64,000 nt of DNA from an uncultured Bacilli bacterium (GCA_934168205.1 CAKPMX010000002.1:62001-126000), one strand, 5' to 3'. Shown: positions 35,154 through 43,636, counted from the stretch's first letter. Notes: generated by a model from the sequence alone, not told the origin. Made by a program: numbers and translations.

Positions 35154-35601
35154 TATTGTATTGGTAATGGTTTTATTACTAGCAGGGTGTGGTAGTAATA
35201 GTTCTGTTTCTAGTGATGGAGTTAAAAAATGTACTCGTACTGGAACAGTTACAAATGGTTCTACTGAAATGAACTATGAAGTATATTATAAGGGAGAATA
35301 TGTTGTTTTGCTTCATTCAACTGAAAAGATCATTAGTGATAGTAGTAGCGTTTTAGATACTTATGAAGAAGCTTATAAAAATATTTTTAAACAATATGAT
35401 GGTTTGGAGTATTATGATAATAAAATAACTAGAAATAGTAATAGTGTTACTAATGAGATTACTATTAATTATGAAAAAATTGATATGGGAAAATTACTTG
35501 ATATTGAAGGTGAAGAAAACAACGTTATAGAAAATGGAAAAGTTAAGTTAGATACTTGGCTTAGCTTCGCTAAAAAATATGGGGTTACATGTGAGGACTA
35601 A
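35128..35601 (+). CDS. Lipoprotein, DUF1307 (YehR)-like
   Basis: A 157-residue lipoprotein with signal peptide and lipobox VLLLAGC. The mature part starts with a Ser/Asn linker, then CTRTGTV, NYEVYYKGEYVV, and ends in a GKVKLDTWLSFAKKYGVTCED segment, the layout of the DUF1307/YehR family of unknown function. Several ATGs (35119, 35128, 35131, 35134) follow GAGG; 35128 gives the best spacing. Co-transcribed with the DUF1003 gene through a 26-bp overlap. Confidence 0.72.
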   Translation: MMMKILRSSIVLVMVLLLAGCGSNSSVSSDGVKKCTRTGTVTNGSTEMNYEVYYKGEYVVLLHSTEKIISDSSSVLDTYEEAYKNIFKQYDGLEYYDNKITRNSNSVTNEITINYEKIDMGKLLDIEGEENNVIENGKVKLDTWLSFAKKYGVTCED

Positions 35602-35612
35602 GTCCTCTTTAT
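35593..35612 (+). terminator. Terminator after the lipoprotein gene
   Basis: GAGGAC (35593-35598) and GTCCTC (35602-35607) with the stop codon in the loop, then TTTATT. It ends just before a tRNA gene. Confidence 0.65.
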
Positions 35613-35613
35613 T

Positions 35614-35688
35614 GTTCGAGTAGTTTAATGGATAAAATATTTCCCTCCGACGGAGAAGATGTGAGTTCGATTCTCACCTTGAACACCA
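35614..35688 (+). tRNA. tRNA-Arg (anticodon CCG)
   Basis: A 75-base cloverleaf: acceptor GTTCGAG with CTTGAAC, D arm, anticodon stem TTTCC/GGAGA, loop CTCCGAC giving CCG, T arm GTGAG-TTCGATT-CTCAC, and encoded CCA. It reads CGG. Confidence 0.93.
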
Positions 35689-35735
35689 AATTAGTATATT
35701 TACTTATTTTTATTTATTTGATAAAATTTTCTTAT

Positions 35736-35809
35736 GCCGGTATAGTATAATGGCAATACAGGTCCTTGGTAAGGATCAGCAGCAAGTTCAATTCTTGCTA
35801 TCGGCACCA
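35736..35809 (+). tRNA. tRNA-Thr (anticodon GGT)
   Basis: A 74-base cloverleaf: acceptor GCCGGTA with TATCGGC, anticodon stem GGTCC/GGATC, loop TTGGTAA giving GGT, T arm GCAAG-TTCAATT-CTTGC, and encoded CCA. It reads ACC and ACT. Confidence 0.93.
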
Positions 35810-35819
35810 GATTGATACT

Positions 35820-35863
35820 AAACTCGAACTTTTCAATTTTTTTGGATTAGTTCGAGTTTTAAT
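35820..35863 (+). terminator. Terminator of the tRNA pair
   Basis: AAACTCGAAC (35820-35829) and GTTCGAGTTT (35850-35859) form a 10-bp stem with a 20-base loop. The same ACTCGAA / TTCGAG motif follows the tRNA remnant at 62101. Confidence 0.7.
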
Positions 35864-35928
35864 ATATTTTGGAATATGATAAAATAGTTATAGAAAAAAG
35901 AGTCTTAAAATCATGTCAGGAGGTTTTA

Positions 35929-36033
35929 ATGAAACAAGAAATAATAAAATCAGAATTAGAAGTTAATGATAATAAAATTAAAGTAATAACTATAGATAAT
36001 AAAGAAGTTATTACTTTTGGTATTGTTAAATAG
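35929..36033 (+). CDS. 34-residue small protein
   Basis: The frame starts at an ATG five bases after a strong AGGAGG and ends 9 bases before the next gene's ATG. The product (MKQEIIKSELEVNDNKIKVI, then TIDNKEVITFGIVK) looks like a short beta-hairpin peptide. No family recognised. Placement and ribosome site support translation; it shares a transcript with the phosphatase gene. Confidence 0.6.
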   Translation: MKQEIIKSELEVNDNKIKVITIDNKEVITFGIVK

Positions 36034-36042
36034 GGAGGAAAA

Positions 36043-36672
36043 ATGACAAAGATATATTTATTAAGACACTCACAACCTTTTAGAAAACTACTAGGTGAAT
36101 ATAATTCTAGTGATGTAGAACAAGTAAGAAATGAAAAGAATGTATTAAGTGTATATGGAGAAAAACTAGCTCGTGAAATGAGTGAAAGAAAAGAACTACA
36201 AAATATTGATGTTATATACTCATCACATTATGTTAGGGCAATGTGTACGGCAAAATATATTGCTGAAAATAATAATATTAAATTAAACGTTGATGAAAGA
36301 TTAGGGGAAAGAAAATTTGGTGTTAATGATATATCAGAACTTCCAAGTGATTTTTTCGAAGAACAATTTAGAAATTGGGATTATAAATTAGAAAAAGGTG
36401 AATCTGCAAATGAGGTTTCAAAACGAATGAATGAAGTTTTATTAGAAATTATAAATAATAATAAAGATAAAACAATAGCTATTGTATCTCATGGAACTGC
36501 AATTTCTGCAATGTTAAAAACTTGGTGTAATATTTTATTGAATGAAGAAACAAAATTAATTGAACTATATTTTAATGATAAGCTAGTATTTGATGGAAAT
36601 TGGAATTGTCCAGAATTATTTAAGTTAGAATTTGATAATAATAATTTAATTAGTATTAGTAATATAAGATAA
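36043..36672 (+). CDS. Histidine phosphatase superfamily protein (phosphoglycerate mutase-like)
   Basis: A 209-residue protein with the catalytic RHS motif (IYLLRHSQPF in place of the usual RHGxT), the ERKFGVND acid region, SSHYVRAMCTAKYIA and a second His in VSHGTAISAML. It would dephosphorylate a small metabolite or protein, and is a phosphatase and not a glycolytic mutase by size and motif. RHS for RHG is a known variant. GGAGGAA ribosome site 6 bases before the ATG. Confidence 0.88.
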   Translation: MTKIYLLRHSQPFRKLLGEYNSSDVEQVRNEKNVLSVYGEKLAREMSERKELQNIDVIYSSHYVRAMCTAKYIAENNNIKLNVDERLGERKFGVNDISELPSDFFEEQFRNWDYKLEKGESANEVSKRMNEVLLEIINNNKDKTIAIVSHGTAISAMLKTWCNILLNEETKLIELYFNDKLVFDGNWNCPELFKLEFDNNNLISISNIR

Positions 36673-36748
36673 TTAGAGTTATTTATATGGAAAAAAGCAA
36701 AAAGTATATATATTAATCTACTTTTGAAAATTGTGTTACAATACGGTT

Positions 36749-36880
36749 GACTAATGTTTTTACGTATTTCTGAAAGTATAAAGGGCGAGTATGCTGAAGG
36801 AGAAATATATACTTGTTCTTAGTTTAGATGAGATAAATATTAAAAGAAGCAATTAAATGTGATGTTTAGTTGCTTTTTTA
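36749..36880 (+). ncRNA. Candidate structured RNA or leader with intrinsic terminator
   Basis: No frame explains this stretch. A -10 TACAAT lies at 36737-36742. The RNA contains a 12-bp helix, 36781-36792 with 36809-36820 (two G-U among the pairs at its centre plus one more), closed by a purine-rich 16-base loop GCTGAAGGAGAAATAT. GACTAA (36749-36754) can pair with TTAGTT (36819-36824). A smaller hairpin lies at about 36764-36780. It ends in a terminator, GCAATTAAA (36849-36857) with TTTAGTTGC (36865-36873) and T6. It could be a small RNA or an attenuator for the collagen-like gene 59 bases on. No known class recognised. Confidence 0.5.
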
Positions 36881-36938
36881 GTTACTTTATTTATACATCA
36901 TTTATAGTTTTGCATAAAATTAAATAGAGAGGTTTTTT

Positions 36939-37544
36939 ATGGAAAGAAATTGTAAATGTTCAAACTGCTATATTGTTGGACCGACGGGTCCTAAAGGTGA
37001 GGCTGATACTATTGAAGTTAGAAATACAATTACAGTTGATCCTTCAGAAAATGCTCGTGTTATTGATACTTATAGTGCGGGTAAACATATTTTAGATTTT
37101 GAAATACCAAGAGGAGAGGCATCTAGTATTAATGTCTTTGCATATAGATATAGTGATGTTGGTACTGTTATTAATTTAACTAAACAAGTCGGAGAGATAA
37201 TTCCTTTAAATAGATCAGGTACATCTTTAGGTATTGATATTTCAGCAAATGATCATTTTATTATTTTAGAAAAAGGAATATATAAAATCGAATATTATTT
37301 TTCAGGCTCTATTGCGAATGATACGGCGTTTTTTACTGAGCTTTTAAGAAATGATGAAGTTATTGATGGAACAACAATTAGTAAAGATTTAATAACTAAT
37401 ACAGATAGTGATTTTTATGGGGCAACGGTATTAGAACTTGAACAAAATGATTTTATTAGTCTTAATGTTAGAGCTAATGCTGATACTATTCTTACTTTGG
37501 CACCGGATATTAATGCTTATGTAATTATTACTAAGTTTGTATAA
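36939..37544 (+). CDS. Exosporium-type (BclA C-terminal-like) protein with a minimal collagen-like stub
   Basis: A 201-residue protein. The N terminus has four cysteines (CKCSNC and C...), then one collagen-like stretch GPTGPKGEA. After a linker, residues 75-201 form a jelly-roll-like domain with VGEIIPLNRSG, FIILEKGIYKIEYYFSG and a C-terminal VIITKFV, similar to the TNF-like C-terminal domain of BclA and related spore-surface proteins. Most homologues have long GXT repeats; here only about three triplets remain. It may belong to the spore or cell surface. AGAGAGG precedes the ATG. Confidence 0.75.
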   Translation: MERNCKCSNCYIVGPTGPKGEADTIEVRNTITVDPSENARVIDTYSAGKHILDFEIPRGEASSINVFAYRYSDVGTVINLTKQVGEIIPLNRSGTSLGIDISANDHFIILEKGIYKIEYYFSGSIANDTAFFTELLRNDEVIDGTTISKDLITNTDSDFYGATVLELEQNDFISLNVRANADTILTLAPDINAYVIITKFV

Positions 37545-37584
37545 TTAATTAAAATTTGCTTATATTATATGTAGGAGGATTATT

Positions 37585-38016
37585 ATGAAAGAAAACATTA
37601 ATGCATTAGATGAAATGAATAAAGGTGCTAGTATGGGAATGGATGCGATTAGTTTTATAATGGATAAGGCAGAGGATGCAAAGTTTCTTAAAGTACTAAA
37701 ATGTGAATATGAGAAGTATAAAAAGATGAGTGACAGAATTCGTGATGTTTATAAGAAATATAATGAAGATGATACACCACATGAGACAAATACAATGACT
37801 AAAGCTATGACTTGGTGGGGTATTGAAATGAAAACTTTTAATGATAATAGTAATTCTAAAATTGCAGAGTTATTATTACAGGGTACTAATATGGGTATAA
37901 TTGAAGGTAGAAGAATTCTTAATAATAAAGAATTGGATAAAGAAGTTACTAAAATAGCTGATGAATATGTTAGAATGCAAGAAGAAAGTGTAGAGGTTTT
38001 GAAGAAATATTTATAA
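37585..38016 (+). CDS. Hypothetical helical protein (four-helix-bundle-like)
   Basis: A 143-residue, all-helical, Met-rich and charged protein: MNKGASMGMDAISFIMDKAED, a helix with EYEKYKKMSDRIRDVYKKY, then TKAMTWWGIEMKTF and AELLLQGTNMGIIEGRR and a C-terminal helix. The pattern of four amphipathic helices resembles ferritin-like or DUF2383-type bundles, but the metal residues do not match clearly. Strong GGAGG ribosome site. Its own terminator follows. Confidence 0.65.
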   Translation: MKENINALDEMNKGASMGMDAISFIMDKAEDAKFLKVLKCEYEKYKKMSDRIRDVYKKYNEDDTPHETNTMTKAMTWWGIEMKTFNDNSNSKIAELLLQGTNMGIIEGRRILNNKELDKEVTKIADEYVRMQEESVEVLKKYL

Positions 38017-38030
38017 AATACCAATTCTAT

Positions 38031-38060
38031 TTGTGAGAGTTGGTTTTTTTATGATATAAT
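38031..38060 (+). terminator. Terminator of the helical protein gene
   Basis: CCAATTCT (38031-38038) with AGAGTTGG (38046-38053), one G-U pair, then seven T. Confidence 0.85.
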
Positions 38061-38081
38061 TGTTATTGCGATGGTGATAAT

Positions 38082-38459
38082 ATGAATTACTTATATAATT
38101 TAGATCTTAATGAAAATGAAATATTAGATATAGCTGAAGCTAATGGAGAAGTTCAAGATTTAAGTGAAGAAGAAATGATTAAATATATTTATGTTTTAAT
38201 TGATATAGGATGTACTCAAAAACAAATACATACTATTATTACTTCTAATCCGGCTTATTTTAGTAGAGATGTTGAAGATGTAGGTACTTTTTTAAGAAAA
38301 CTAAAGTCATATGATATTGATGTTTCTTTGGCAGTTGAGGCAAATCCTTGGCTTTTAAATAAAGATAGTTTTGAACTTGATGAGTTTATTAATGAAAAAC
38401 GTAGTCTTGGTATTGCAGATGATAAAATATTAGATAATTTTATACATGATTGTTTTTAA
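38082..38459 (+). CDS. Hypothetical protein with mTERF-like helical repeats
   Basis: A 125-residue acidic, all-helical protein. Two repeats of about 35 residues are visible: IDIGCTQKQIHTIITSNPAYF and SYDIDVSLAVEANPWLL, each followed by an 'l..fl..kk..g' helix. This is the spacing of mTERF-type alpha-solenoid repeats. The 603-residue protein at 53085 shows similar units. Function unknown. GGTGATA is the ribosome site. Confidence 0.62.
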   Translation: MNYLYNLDLNENEILDIAEANGEVQDLSEEEMIKYIYVLIDIGCTQKQIHTIITSNPAYFSRDVEDVGTFLRKLKSYDIDVSLAVEANPWLLNKDSFELDEFINEKRSLGIADDKILDNFIHDCF

Positions 38460-38491
38460 ATGAATTAATTGCTATAATTAATTTGTTAATT

Positions 38492-38567
38492 GCCGGATTA
38501 GCTTAGCTGGTAGAGCAGTGCATTCGTAATGCAAAGGTCGAAGGTTCAAATCCTTTATTCGGCACCA
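38492..38567 (+). tRNA. tRNA-Thr (anticodon CGT)
   Basis: A 76-base cloverleaf: acceptor GCCGGAT with ATTCGGC, D arm GCTT..GAGC, loop TTCGTAA giving CGT, T arm GAAGG-TTCAAAT-CCTTT, encoded CCA. A TGCTATAAT extended -10 lies at 38470-38478. It reads ACG. Confidence 0.93.
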
Positions 38568-38608
38568 GTTTGATATATTAAATTCGATTTTTCGAGTTAA
38601 ATAAAAAG

Positions 38609-38636
38609 CTACTTTTAATTTCAAAAGTAGTTTTTT
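38609..38636 (+). terminator. Terminator of tRNA-Thr(CGT)
   Basis: CTACTTTT (38609-38616) and AAAAGTAG (38623-38630), 6-base loop, then six T. The 267 bases from here to the next gene show no convincing feature. Confidence 0.85.
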
Positions 38637-38903
38637 GTGTTTTGCAATTATTTTTATTTTATTTGCTCTTTTCACGTATGGCTACATATTATAACGTATT
38701 TTTATACGTTTATATGTTGTTTTACAATTGTTGAATACAGAAAAATATATTATTAAGTAATCTGATTACAAAGTTGGCTTTTATTATGTTATAATTATAT
38801 GTAGCTACTGCAAAAGAATATAAGAATTTTATTTTAGAGCAAGTTTGTTTATTAGAAAACATCACTTGTAAGTTGATAATGGGAGAATACTTGTTTTATT
38901 ATA

Positions 38904-39167
38904 ATGGAATATTATTTTATGGTATATGACAATTTGATTTTTATAATTCCGCTTACTAAATGCGAGGAAGTATCTAATGCGGTTGAGTCAATAAAAGATA
39001 TTGATAAAATAGAAGAGTATAATAATGCAATATTTTGGTCTTTTGATTTAAAAAAATATAGAAAGTCAAATTACTGGGTTAAGATAGCAAGTACTGATAT
39101 AAAAGATAAGATTACAATAAGGACTGCTAATACAATGAGAAAAATATTAGAGATTTGTAAAGGATAA
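38904..39167 (+). CDS. Hypothetical 87-residue protein
   Basis: The product is soluble and mixed alpha/beta (IFIIPLTKCEEVSNAVESI, FWSFDLKKY, WVKIASTD). No family recognised. The start is not secure: GGGAG lies 18 bases before the ATG and an internal ATG at 38919 has no better site. It ends 13 bases before the ATG of a lipoprotein gene with which it may be coupled. Confidence 0.5.
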   Translation: MEYYFMVYDNLIFIIPLTKCEEVSNAVESIKDIDKIEEYNNAIFWSFDLKKYRKSNYWVKIASTDIKDKITIRTANTMRKILEICKG

Positions 39168-39180
39168 TGTGAGGGATTTT

Positions 39181-39819
39181 ATGAGGCGAATAATTTTAGT
39201 ATTTAGTGTTATATTTTTAGGTATTATTACTATTACTACTGGCTGTGGTAGAGAGAAAAATGTTAGTATTGATGAGTTAAATAAAATTAATGATAAAATA
39301 ATAGAGTATTTTCAAACTCATGATAAATATAGTAATTTTAGCTATAACTATGTAGACGAGTCAAACTTAGTTGTTGTTGTAGGATTAGTTGATAATAGTA
39401 AAGAAGAACAGTCTTGGTTTAGAAAAAACGTTGTTGATTCTAAATACATAAAGTTTGAACAAGGAGAACATTATAATGATGGTTTCGATGTAGCTAAAAA
39501 TATAGATATAATAGTTAAAAATGGAAATCAAGCTTCATCTAATCCTTTTGATTATATTAAGGCTAGTCAAAAAGAATATGATGAATTATTAGAACATTCT
39601 AAAGAGACTTTTGAATATTCAATTAAAGATTTAATTGAGACTAATGCTGGTAATGGATTAAAGAGTTATATTGAGGCATTACTATGTAGTGAGATAAATG
39701 ATAATTTTAAATACGACTTTGAGTCTGCAAATGATTATTTAGATCATTATAAAGAGTTTTTAAAAGATGATAATCGTTTTAATCAATATGATGAGTACGC
39801 AATAACATTATTAAAATAA
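39181..39819 (+). CDS. Lipoprotein of unknown function
   Basis: A 212-residue protein with signal peptide and lipobox ITTGC (Cys near residue 21). The mature part is charged and mostly helical in its second half, starting with IDELNKINDKIIEYF, with a central strand set LVVVVGLVDNSK. No family recognised. The ATG at 39181 follows GAGGGA; the GTG at 39169 would add four residues ahead of it. Own terminator downstream. Confidence 0.65.
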   Translation: MRRIILVFSVIFLGIITITTGCGREKNVSIDELNKINDKIIEYFQTHDKYSNFSYNYVDESNLVVVVGLVDNSKEEQSWFRKNVVDSKYIKFEQGEHYNDGFDVAKNIDIIVKNGNQASSNPFDYIKASQKEYDELLEHSKETFEYSIKDLIETNAGNGLKSYIEALLCSEINDNFKYDFESANDYLDHYKEFLKDDNRFNQYDEYAITLLK

Positions 39820-39829
39820 TTTATTCTTG

Positions 39830-39862
39830 ACTTGGGATTTTATTTCCAAGTTTTATTTTATA
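39830..39862 (+). terminator. Terminator of the lipoprotein gene
   Basis: ACTTGG (39830-39835) with CCAAGT (39846-39851), T-rich tail TTTATTTT. Confidence 0.7.
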
Positions 39863-39890
39863 TGTTATTATATTGATTAAGGAGAAGTTT

Positions 39891-40283
39891 ATGAAAGTTA
39901 TTACGATTAAGCAACCTTTTGCATCTTTAATAGCTAATGGTATTAAAGAGTATGAATTTCGTACTTGGAAAACTAAATATAGAGGTAAATTATTAATACA
40001 AGCTTCTAAAGGTATTGATAAGAAAGCTATGAAGAAATTTGAAATGTATAATTTAGAGTATCCTACAGGGTGTATTTTAGCAATTTGTGATTTGACTGAC
40101 TGTATTAAAATAGATGATGAGGCAAGAAAAATGTTACTTGCTAAAAATGATATTGTATATCATCATGTTTGTACTGATAGAAGTTATGATGGATATGGCT
40201 TTAAATTAGAAAATGTTAAGAAAATCGAGCCTATTTATGTATCTGGTAGATTAGGCTTATGGGATTATGATTATGAGGAGTAA
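39891..40283 (+). CDS. ASCH-domain protein
   Basis: A 130-residue single-domain protein starting MKVITIKQPFASLIANGIKEYEFRTWKTKYRGKLL (in two parts), the ASCH signature: 'QPxAxLIxxGxKxxExRxW'. Later GCILAICDLTDC and a closing GRLGLWDYD complete the PUA-like barrel. ASCH proteins bind or process RNA or modified nucleosides; some are amidases acting on acetylcytidine. The specific target here is unknown. GGAGAAG precedes the ATG. It starts a pair with the next gene. Confidence 0.85.
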   Translation: MKVITIKQPFASLIANGIKEYEFRTWKTKYRGKLLIQASKGIDKKAMKKFEMYNLEYPTGCILAICDLTDCIKIDDEARKMLLAKNDIVYHHVCTDRSYDGYGFKLENVKKIEPIYVSGRLGLWDYDYEE

Positions 40284-40285
40284 GT

Positions 40286-41089
40286 ATGTTAAGTTATAAT
40301 AATAAAAATGATATAAGTGAAATGATGAATTATCATAGGACTAGGGATATGATAAATTTACTTAAATATTTTCCAGATTTAAGTCCAATTATGGATTTAA
40401 CTATAGTTAAAGATATTGATGATTATATAGCTAATAAGGAATATTGTGATAGTTTTATAGCTAGTAGAAATGATACTTTGATTACTAAACCTTCAATGGC
40501 TAGTGTGGAGACATCTGGTACAACTGATGGACTTTTAGAGATATTTAAGAAAGTAAAAGAACTTGATAGCGATGGAGTTTTAGTTTTATTTAATTTGTCA
40601 CATGAGGCTAGTAAAAGATATGAAAGATATGCTGGTATATCTATTGGTGTTAGTGTTGGAGTAGGTGTTTATATTGATGCGGTTGGTAGAGGATATGATG
40701 GAAGGGAAGTATCTAAAGGAATTGACTGTCATGAAAGATACTTTATTCCTTGGTTTGATGTTAGAAAGTGTAATTTAAGTAATTTTAAAAATTATCGTAC
40801 TTATCTTATAAATGAAGATGACTATAAAATTAGTCGTAAGAAAAGAATTGAATTTTTAGTTAGTGTTGGAATGGATGAGGATGAAGTTTCAAAAAGTATA
40901 TCAGAGAGTTATAGTGAAATACCTGATTTTATTTGGATGGATATTATTAAGAATTTCTTAAGAAAACTTGAATACATTGAAGATGAATTTGAAGCGATTG
41001 GACTTACGGAATTTGCTTTATCAGGACATACCGAAGGAAAACATTTTCTTCCTTGGCAAATGTTTGATAAGAGTAGGTATGGAGCGTAA
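40286..41089 (+). CDS. Hypothetical protein
   Basis: A 267-residue soluble protein two bases after the ASCH gene, with GAGGAG as its ribosome site. It has conserved-looking motifs (DGVLVLFNLSHEASKRYERYAG, DCHERYFIPWFDVR, LSGHTEGKHFLPW in pieces), several His and Trp residues in the second half, and a glycine-rich middle (GISIGVSVGVGVYIDAVGRGYDG). It does not match a family I know. The Cys/His content might allow metal binding. Confidence 0.55.
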   Translation: MLSYNNKNDISEMMNYHRTRDMINLLKYFPDLSPIMDLTIVKDIDDYIANKEYCDSFIASRNDTLITKPSMASVETSGTTDGLLEIFKKVKELDSDGVLVLFNLSHEASKRYERYAGISIGVSVGVGVYIDAVGRGYDGREVSKGIDCHERYFIPWFDVRKCNLSNFKNYRTYLINEDDYKISRKKRIEFLVSVGMDEDEVSKSISESYSEIPDFIWMDIIKNFLRKLEYIEDEFEAIGLTEFALSGHTEGKHFLPWQMFDKSRYGA

Positions 41090-41143
41090 GATTTACAGAT
41101 TTAAGTTTAGATGTTATAATATTTTTGAATGGAGTGATGTTAT

Positions 41144-43135
41144 TTGACAGCTCAAAAAAGAGATGAAAATGAAATTAATCAAGGAAAAATTGTTGATCAA
41201 CTTAGATGTTTAGGAATTGATATGATTAGTGAGGCTAATTCTGGTCATCCTGGTATTGTACTTGGTGCTGCGCCAATACTATATACTTTGTATGCACATC
41301 ATTTAAGATTTGATCCTCTTAATCCAAATTATTTTAATAGAGATCGTTTTGTTATGTCAGCAGGACATGGTTCAGCTTTATTATATGCGACTTTATATTT
41401 AGCTGGTTTTCCTATTACTTTAGATGACTTAAAGAACTTTAGACAAATAGATTCTATTACACCAGGACATCCTGAATATGAAGTTACACCTGGAGTTGAT
41501 GCTTCAACTGGACCATTGGGACAAGGTATTGCGATGGCTGTTGGTATGGTTATGGCTGAAGCTAATTTAAGAGCTAGATATAATAATGGTAAAAAAGAAG
41601 TAATTGATTATTATACTTATGTTTTAGCAGGTGATGGAGATTTAATGGAAGGTGTTAGTTATGAAGCTTGTTCTTTAGCTGGTACTTTGAAATTAAATAA
41701 ATTAATAGTTTTATATGATTCAAATGATGTTTGTTTAGATGGTAAGACTTCAATGACTTTTAATGATAATGTTTCAATGAGATTTATTTCTTTAGGCTGG
41801 AATGTTATTACAGTTAATGATGGTGAGAGTTATGAAGCTATTTCTAAAGCAATAGATGAAGCAAAAAATAGTACTGATAAGCCAACATTAATTGAAGTTA
41901 AAACAGTTATTGGAAAACATTCTAGTTTAGAAGGAACTAATCTTGTACATGGTGCTCCTTTAAGTAGGGAAGAAGTAACCGCAATTAAAGAAAAACTTGG
42001 AGTTAGGGATATTCCATTTACAGTATCACAAAATATATGTGATGATTTTAGATACTTTGTTGAGAAGAGATGTTCTTCTTTATCTGAGAAGTTTGATAAG
42101 ACAGTTGCCTCTTTATCTGAGGAAGAACAAGAAGAGTTAAAATTCTTTATGGGTAATGATAAAGCTATACCTATTAAGAACTTTATTTATACACCTACAG
42201 AGGATTTATTAGAGTCTCCTCGTGATACTTCTTCTAGATTACTTAATTCAGTAGTTAAAGATTCACCATTTATATTAGGTGGTAGTGCAGATTTATTTGC
42301 CGCTAATAGAACTTATATTAAAGATGCTGGTGACTTTTCAGCTAATAACTATTTAGGAAAGAATATTTTCTTTGGAGTTAGAGAACATGCGATGGGTGCA
42401 ATACTAAATGGTTTAGCTTTATCTGGATTTAGAGTATATGGCTCAACATTCTTAAGCTTTTCTGATTATATGAAGCCAGCTATTAGAATGGCAGCGATGA
42501 TGAAGTTGCCAGTTATATATATATTTACACATGATTCAATTAGTGTTGGAGAAGATGGTCCTACTCATCAACCAGTGGAACAATTACTTGGATTACGTAG
42601 TACTCCTAATTTAGAAGTATTTAGGCCAGCTGATGCTAATGAAGTTATTGGTTCATATAAAGCTATTTCTGAAACTGTTTCTGGACCTAGTGTTATTACA
42701 TTATCACGTAATAAGTTACCAATACTAGAAACAACTAATGTAGTAGGAGTTAGTCATGGTGGATATGTTGTATTTGATACAGAAAGAAAACCTTCTGGTA
42801 TTGTTATCGCAACGGGCGAAGAAGTTCATCAAGCAATAGAAGTTGCGAAGAGATTACTTGTTAAAGGTATTGCGATAAGAGTAGTTTCAATGCCAAACTT
42901 AAATAGATTCTTAAAACAAGATGAAGAATATATAGAAAGTGTTTTACCAGTAGAAGTTAGAAAAATAGTAGTAGAAGCTGGTTCATCATTCTCTTGGAAT
43001 AGATTAATATTTAATGATAAATATTTAATTACATTAGATACTTTCGGTGCATCTGGTAAAAAAGATGATGTTTATAAGAAGTTTGGATTTGATGTAGATA
43101 GTTTAGGAGAAAAAATAGAGAACTTATTAAAATAA
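41144..43135 (+). CDS. tkt: Transketolase
   Basis: A 663-residue thiamine-diphosphate enzyme of the pentose phosphate pathway. Seen: MISEANSGHPGIVLGAAP, the catalytic His in AGHGSALLY and GPLGQGIAMAVG, the ThDP motif GDGDLMEGVSYEA, a central domain with DLFAANRT, and FGVREHAMGA. The start is TTG at 41144, seven bases after GGAGTG. A one-residue oddity is IVLG for the usual LPLG. Neighbours sirA and yneF repeat the Bacillus tkt-sirA-yneF order. Confidence 0.96.
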   Translation: MTAQKRDENEINQGKIVDQLRCLGIDMISEANSGHPGIVLGAAPILYTLYAHHLRFDPLNPNYFNRDRFVMSAGHGSALLYATLYLAGFPITLDDLKNFRQIDSITPGHPEYEVTPGVDASTGPLGQGIAMAVGMVMAEANLRARYNNGKKEVIDYYTYVLAGDGDLMEGVSYEACSLAGTLKLNKLIVLYDSNDVCLDGKTSMTFNDNVSMRFISLGWNVITVNDGESYEAISKAIDEAKNSTDKPTLIEVKTVIGKHSSLEGTNLVHGAPLSREEVTAIKEKLGVRDIPFTVSQNICDDFRYFVEKRCSSLSEKFDKTVASLSEEEQEELKFFMGNDKAIPIKNFIYTPTEDLLESPRDTSSRLLNSVVKDSPFILGGSADLFAANRTYIKDAGDFSANNYLGKNIFFGVREHAMGAILNGLALSGFRVYGSTFLSFSDYMKPAIRMAAMMKLPVIYIFTHDSISVGEDGPTHQPVEQLLGLRSTPNLEVFRPADANEVIGSYKAISETVSGPSVITLSRNKLPILETTNVVGVSHGGYVVFDTERKPSGIVIATGEEVHQAIEVAKRLLVKGIAIRVVSMPNLNRFLKQDEEYIESVLPVEVRKIVVEAGSSFSWNRLIFNDKYLITLDTFGASGKKDDVYKKFGFDVDSLGEKIENLLK

Positions 43136-43186
43136 AATTCGATAAAAAACGACTTTCATAATTGTTATTATATACTTGGTGATATT

Positions 43187-43636
43187 ATGAGAGTCTATTT
43201 TATTTTTGATATAAAAGAACAATTTATAAGTTTGTATCAGAATAATTATCGAGTTTTATATAATATATTAAGACAAATATATTATTTAGATAAAGAAGAA
43301 ATAAGTTATGCATATACTTTATTTAGTCAACTTATTAATAAAATTGATAAGAGTACTATTGATAGACAGATATTTTTAAAGTGTCATAAAGATATTCCAT
43401 ATTCAAAAAGAGGTAATACACATTATATTAATAATTTATATAAGGATGAAATAAGTAGACTTATTATTAAAAGAAGTTATATTAGATTAGAGTCAGAACA
43501 GTATAATTCTTCTTTCTTTAAATTATTAGATAATTATTCAAGTAATTTTTTTGTATGTGACTTTAAAAATCAAAATTATTTCTTTTTGAAAGATTTTTGT
43601 GATAAAAAACAACTGGAACTTTCGTCTTTTGCTTGA
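43187..43636 (+). CDS. sirA: Sporulation inhibitor of replication, SirA-like
   Basis: A 149-residue protein (MRVYFIFDIKEQFISLYQ at the start, FFVCDFKNQNYFFLKDF near the end) with the strand-helix layout of SirA (YneE). In Bacillus SirA binds DnaA domain I and blocks re-initiation during sporulation. Sequence identity is limited, but position between tkt and yneF is exactly that of Bacillus sirA, which raises confidence. GGTGAT precedes the ATG. Confidence 0.75.
   Translation: MRVYFIFDIKEQFISLYQNNYRVLYNILRQIYYLDKEEISYAYTLFSQLINKIDKSTIDRQIFLKCHKDIPYSKRGNTHYINNLYKDEISRLIIKRSYIRLESEQYNSSFFKLLDNYSSNFFVCDFKNQNYFFLKDFCDKKQLELSSFA

Noticed and set aside
36749..36880. A known riboswitch class for the hairpin RNA (lysine, glycine, purine and manganese types considered)
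   Set aside because: None of the conserved cores I can recall is present, so it is listed only as an unclassified structured RNA.
38478..38675. Minus-strand frame of 65 codons over tRNA-Thr(CGT)
   Set aside because: It is the antisense translation of the tRNA gene (the typical RIKDLNLRPLHYE text) and has no independent support.
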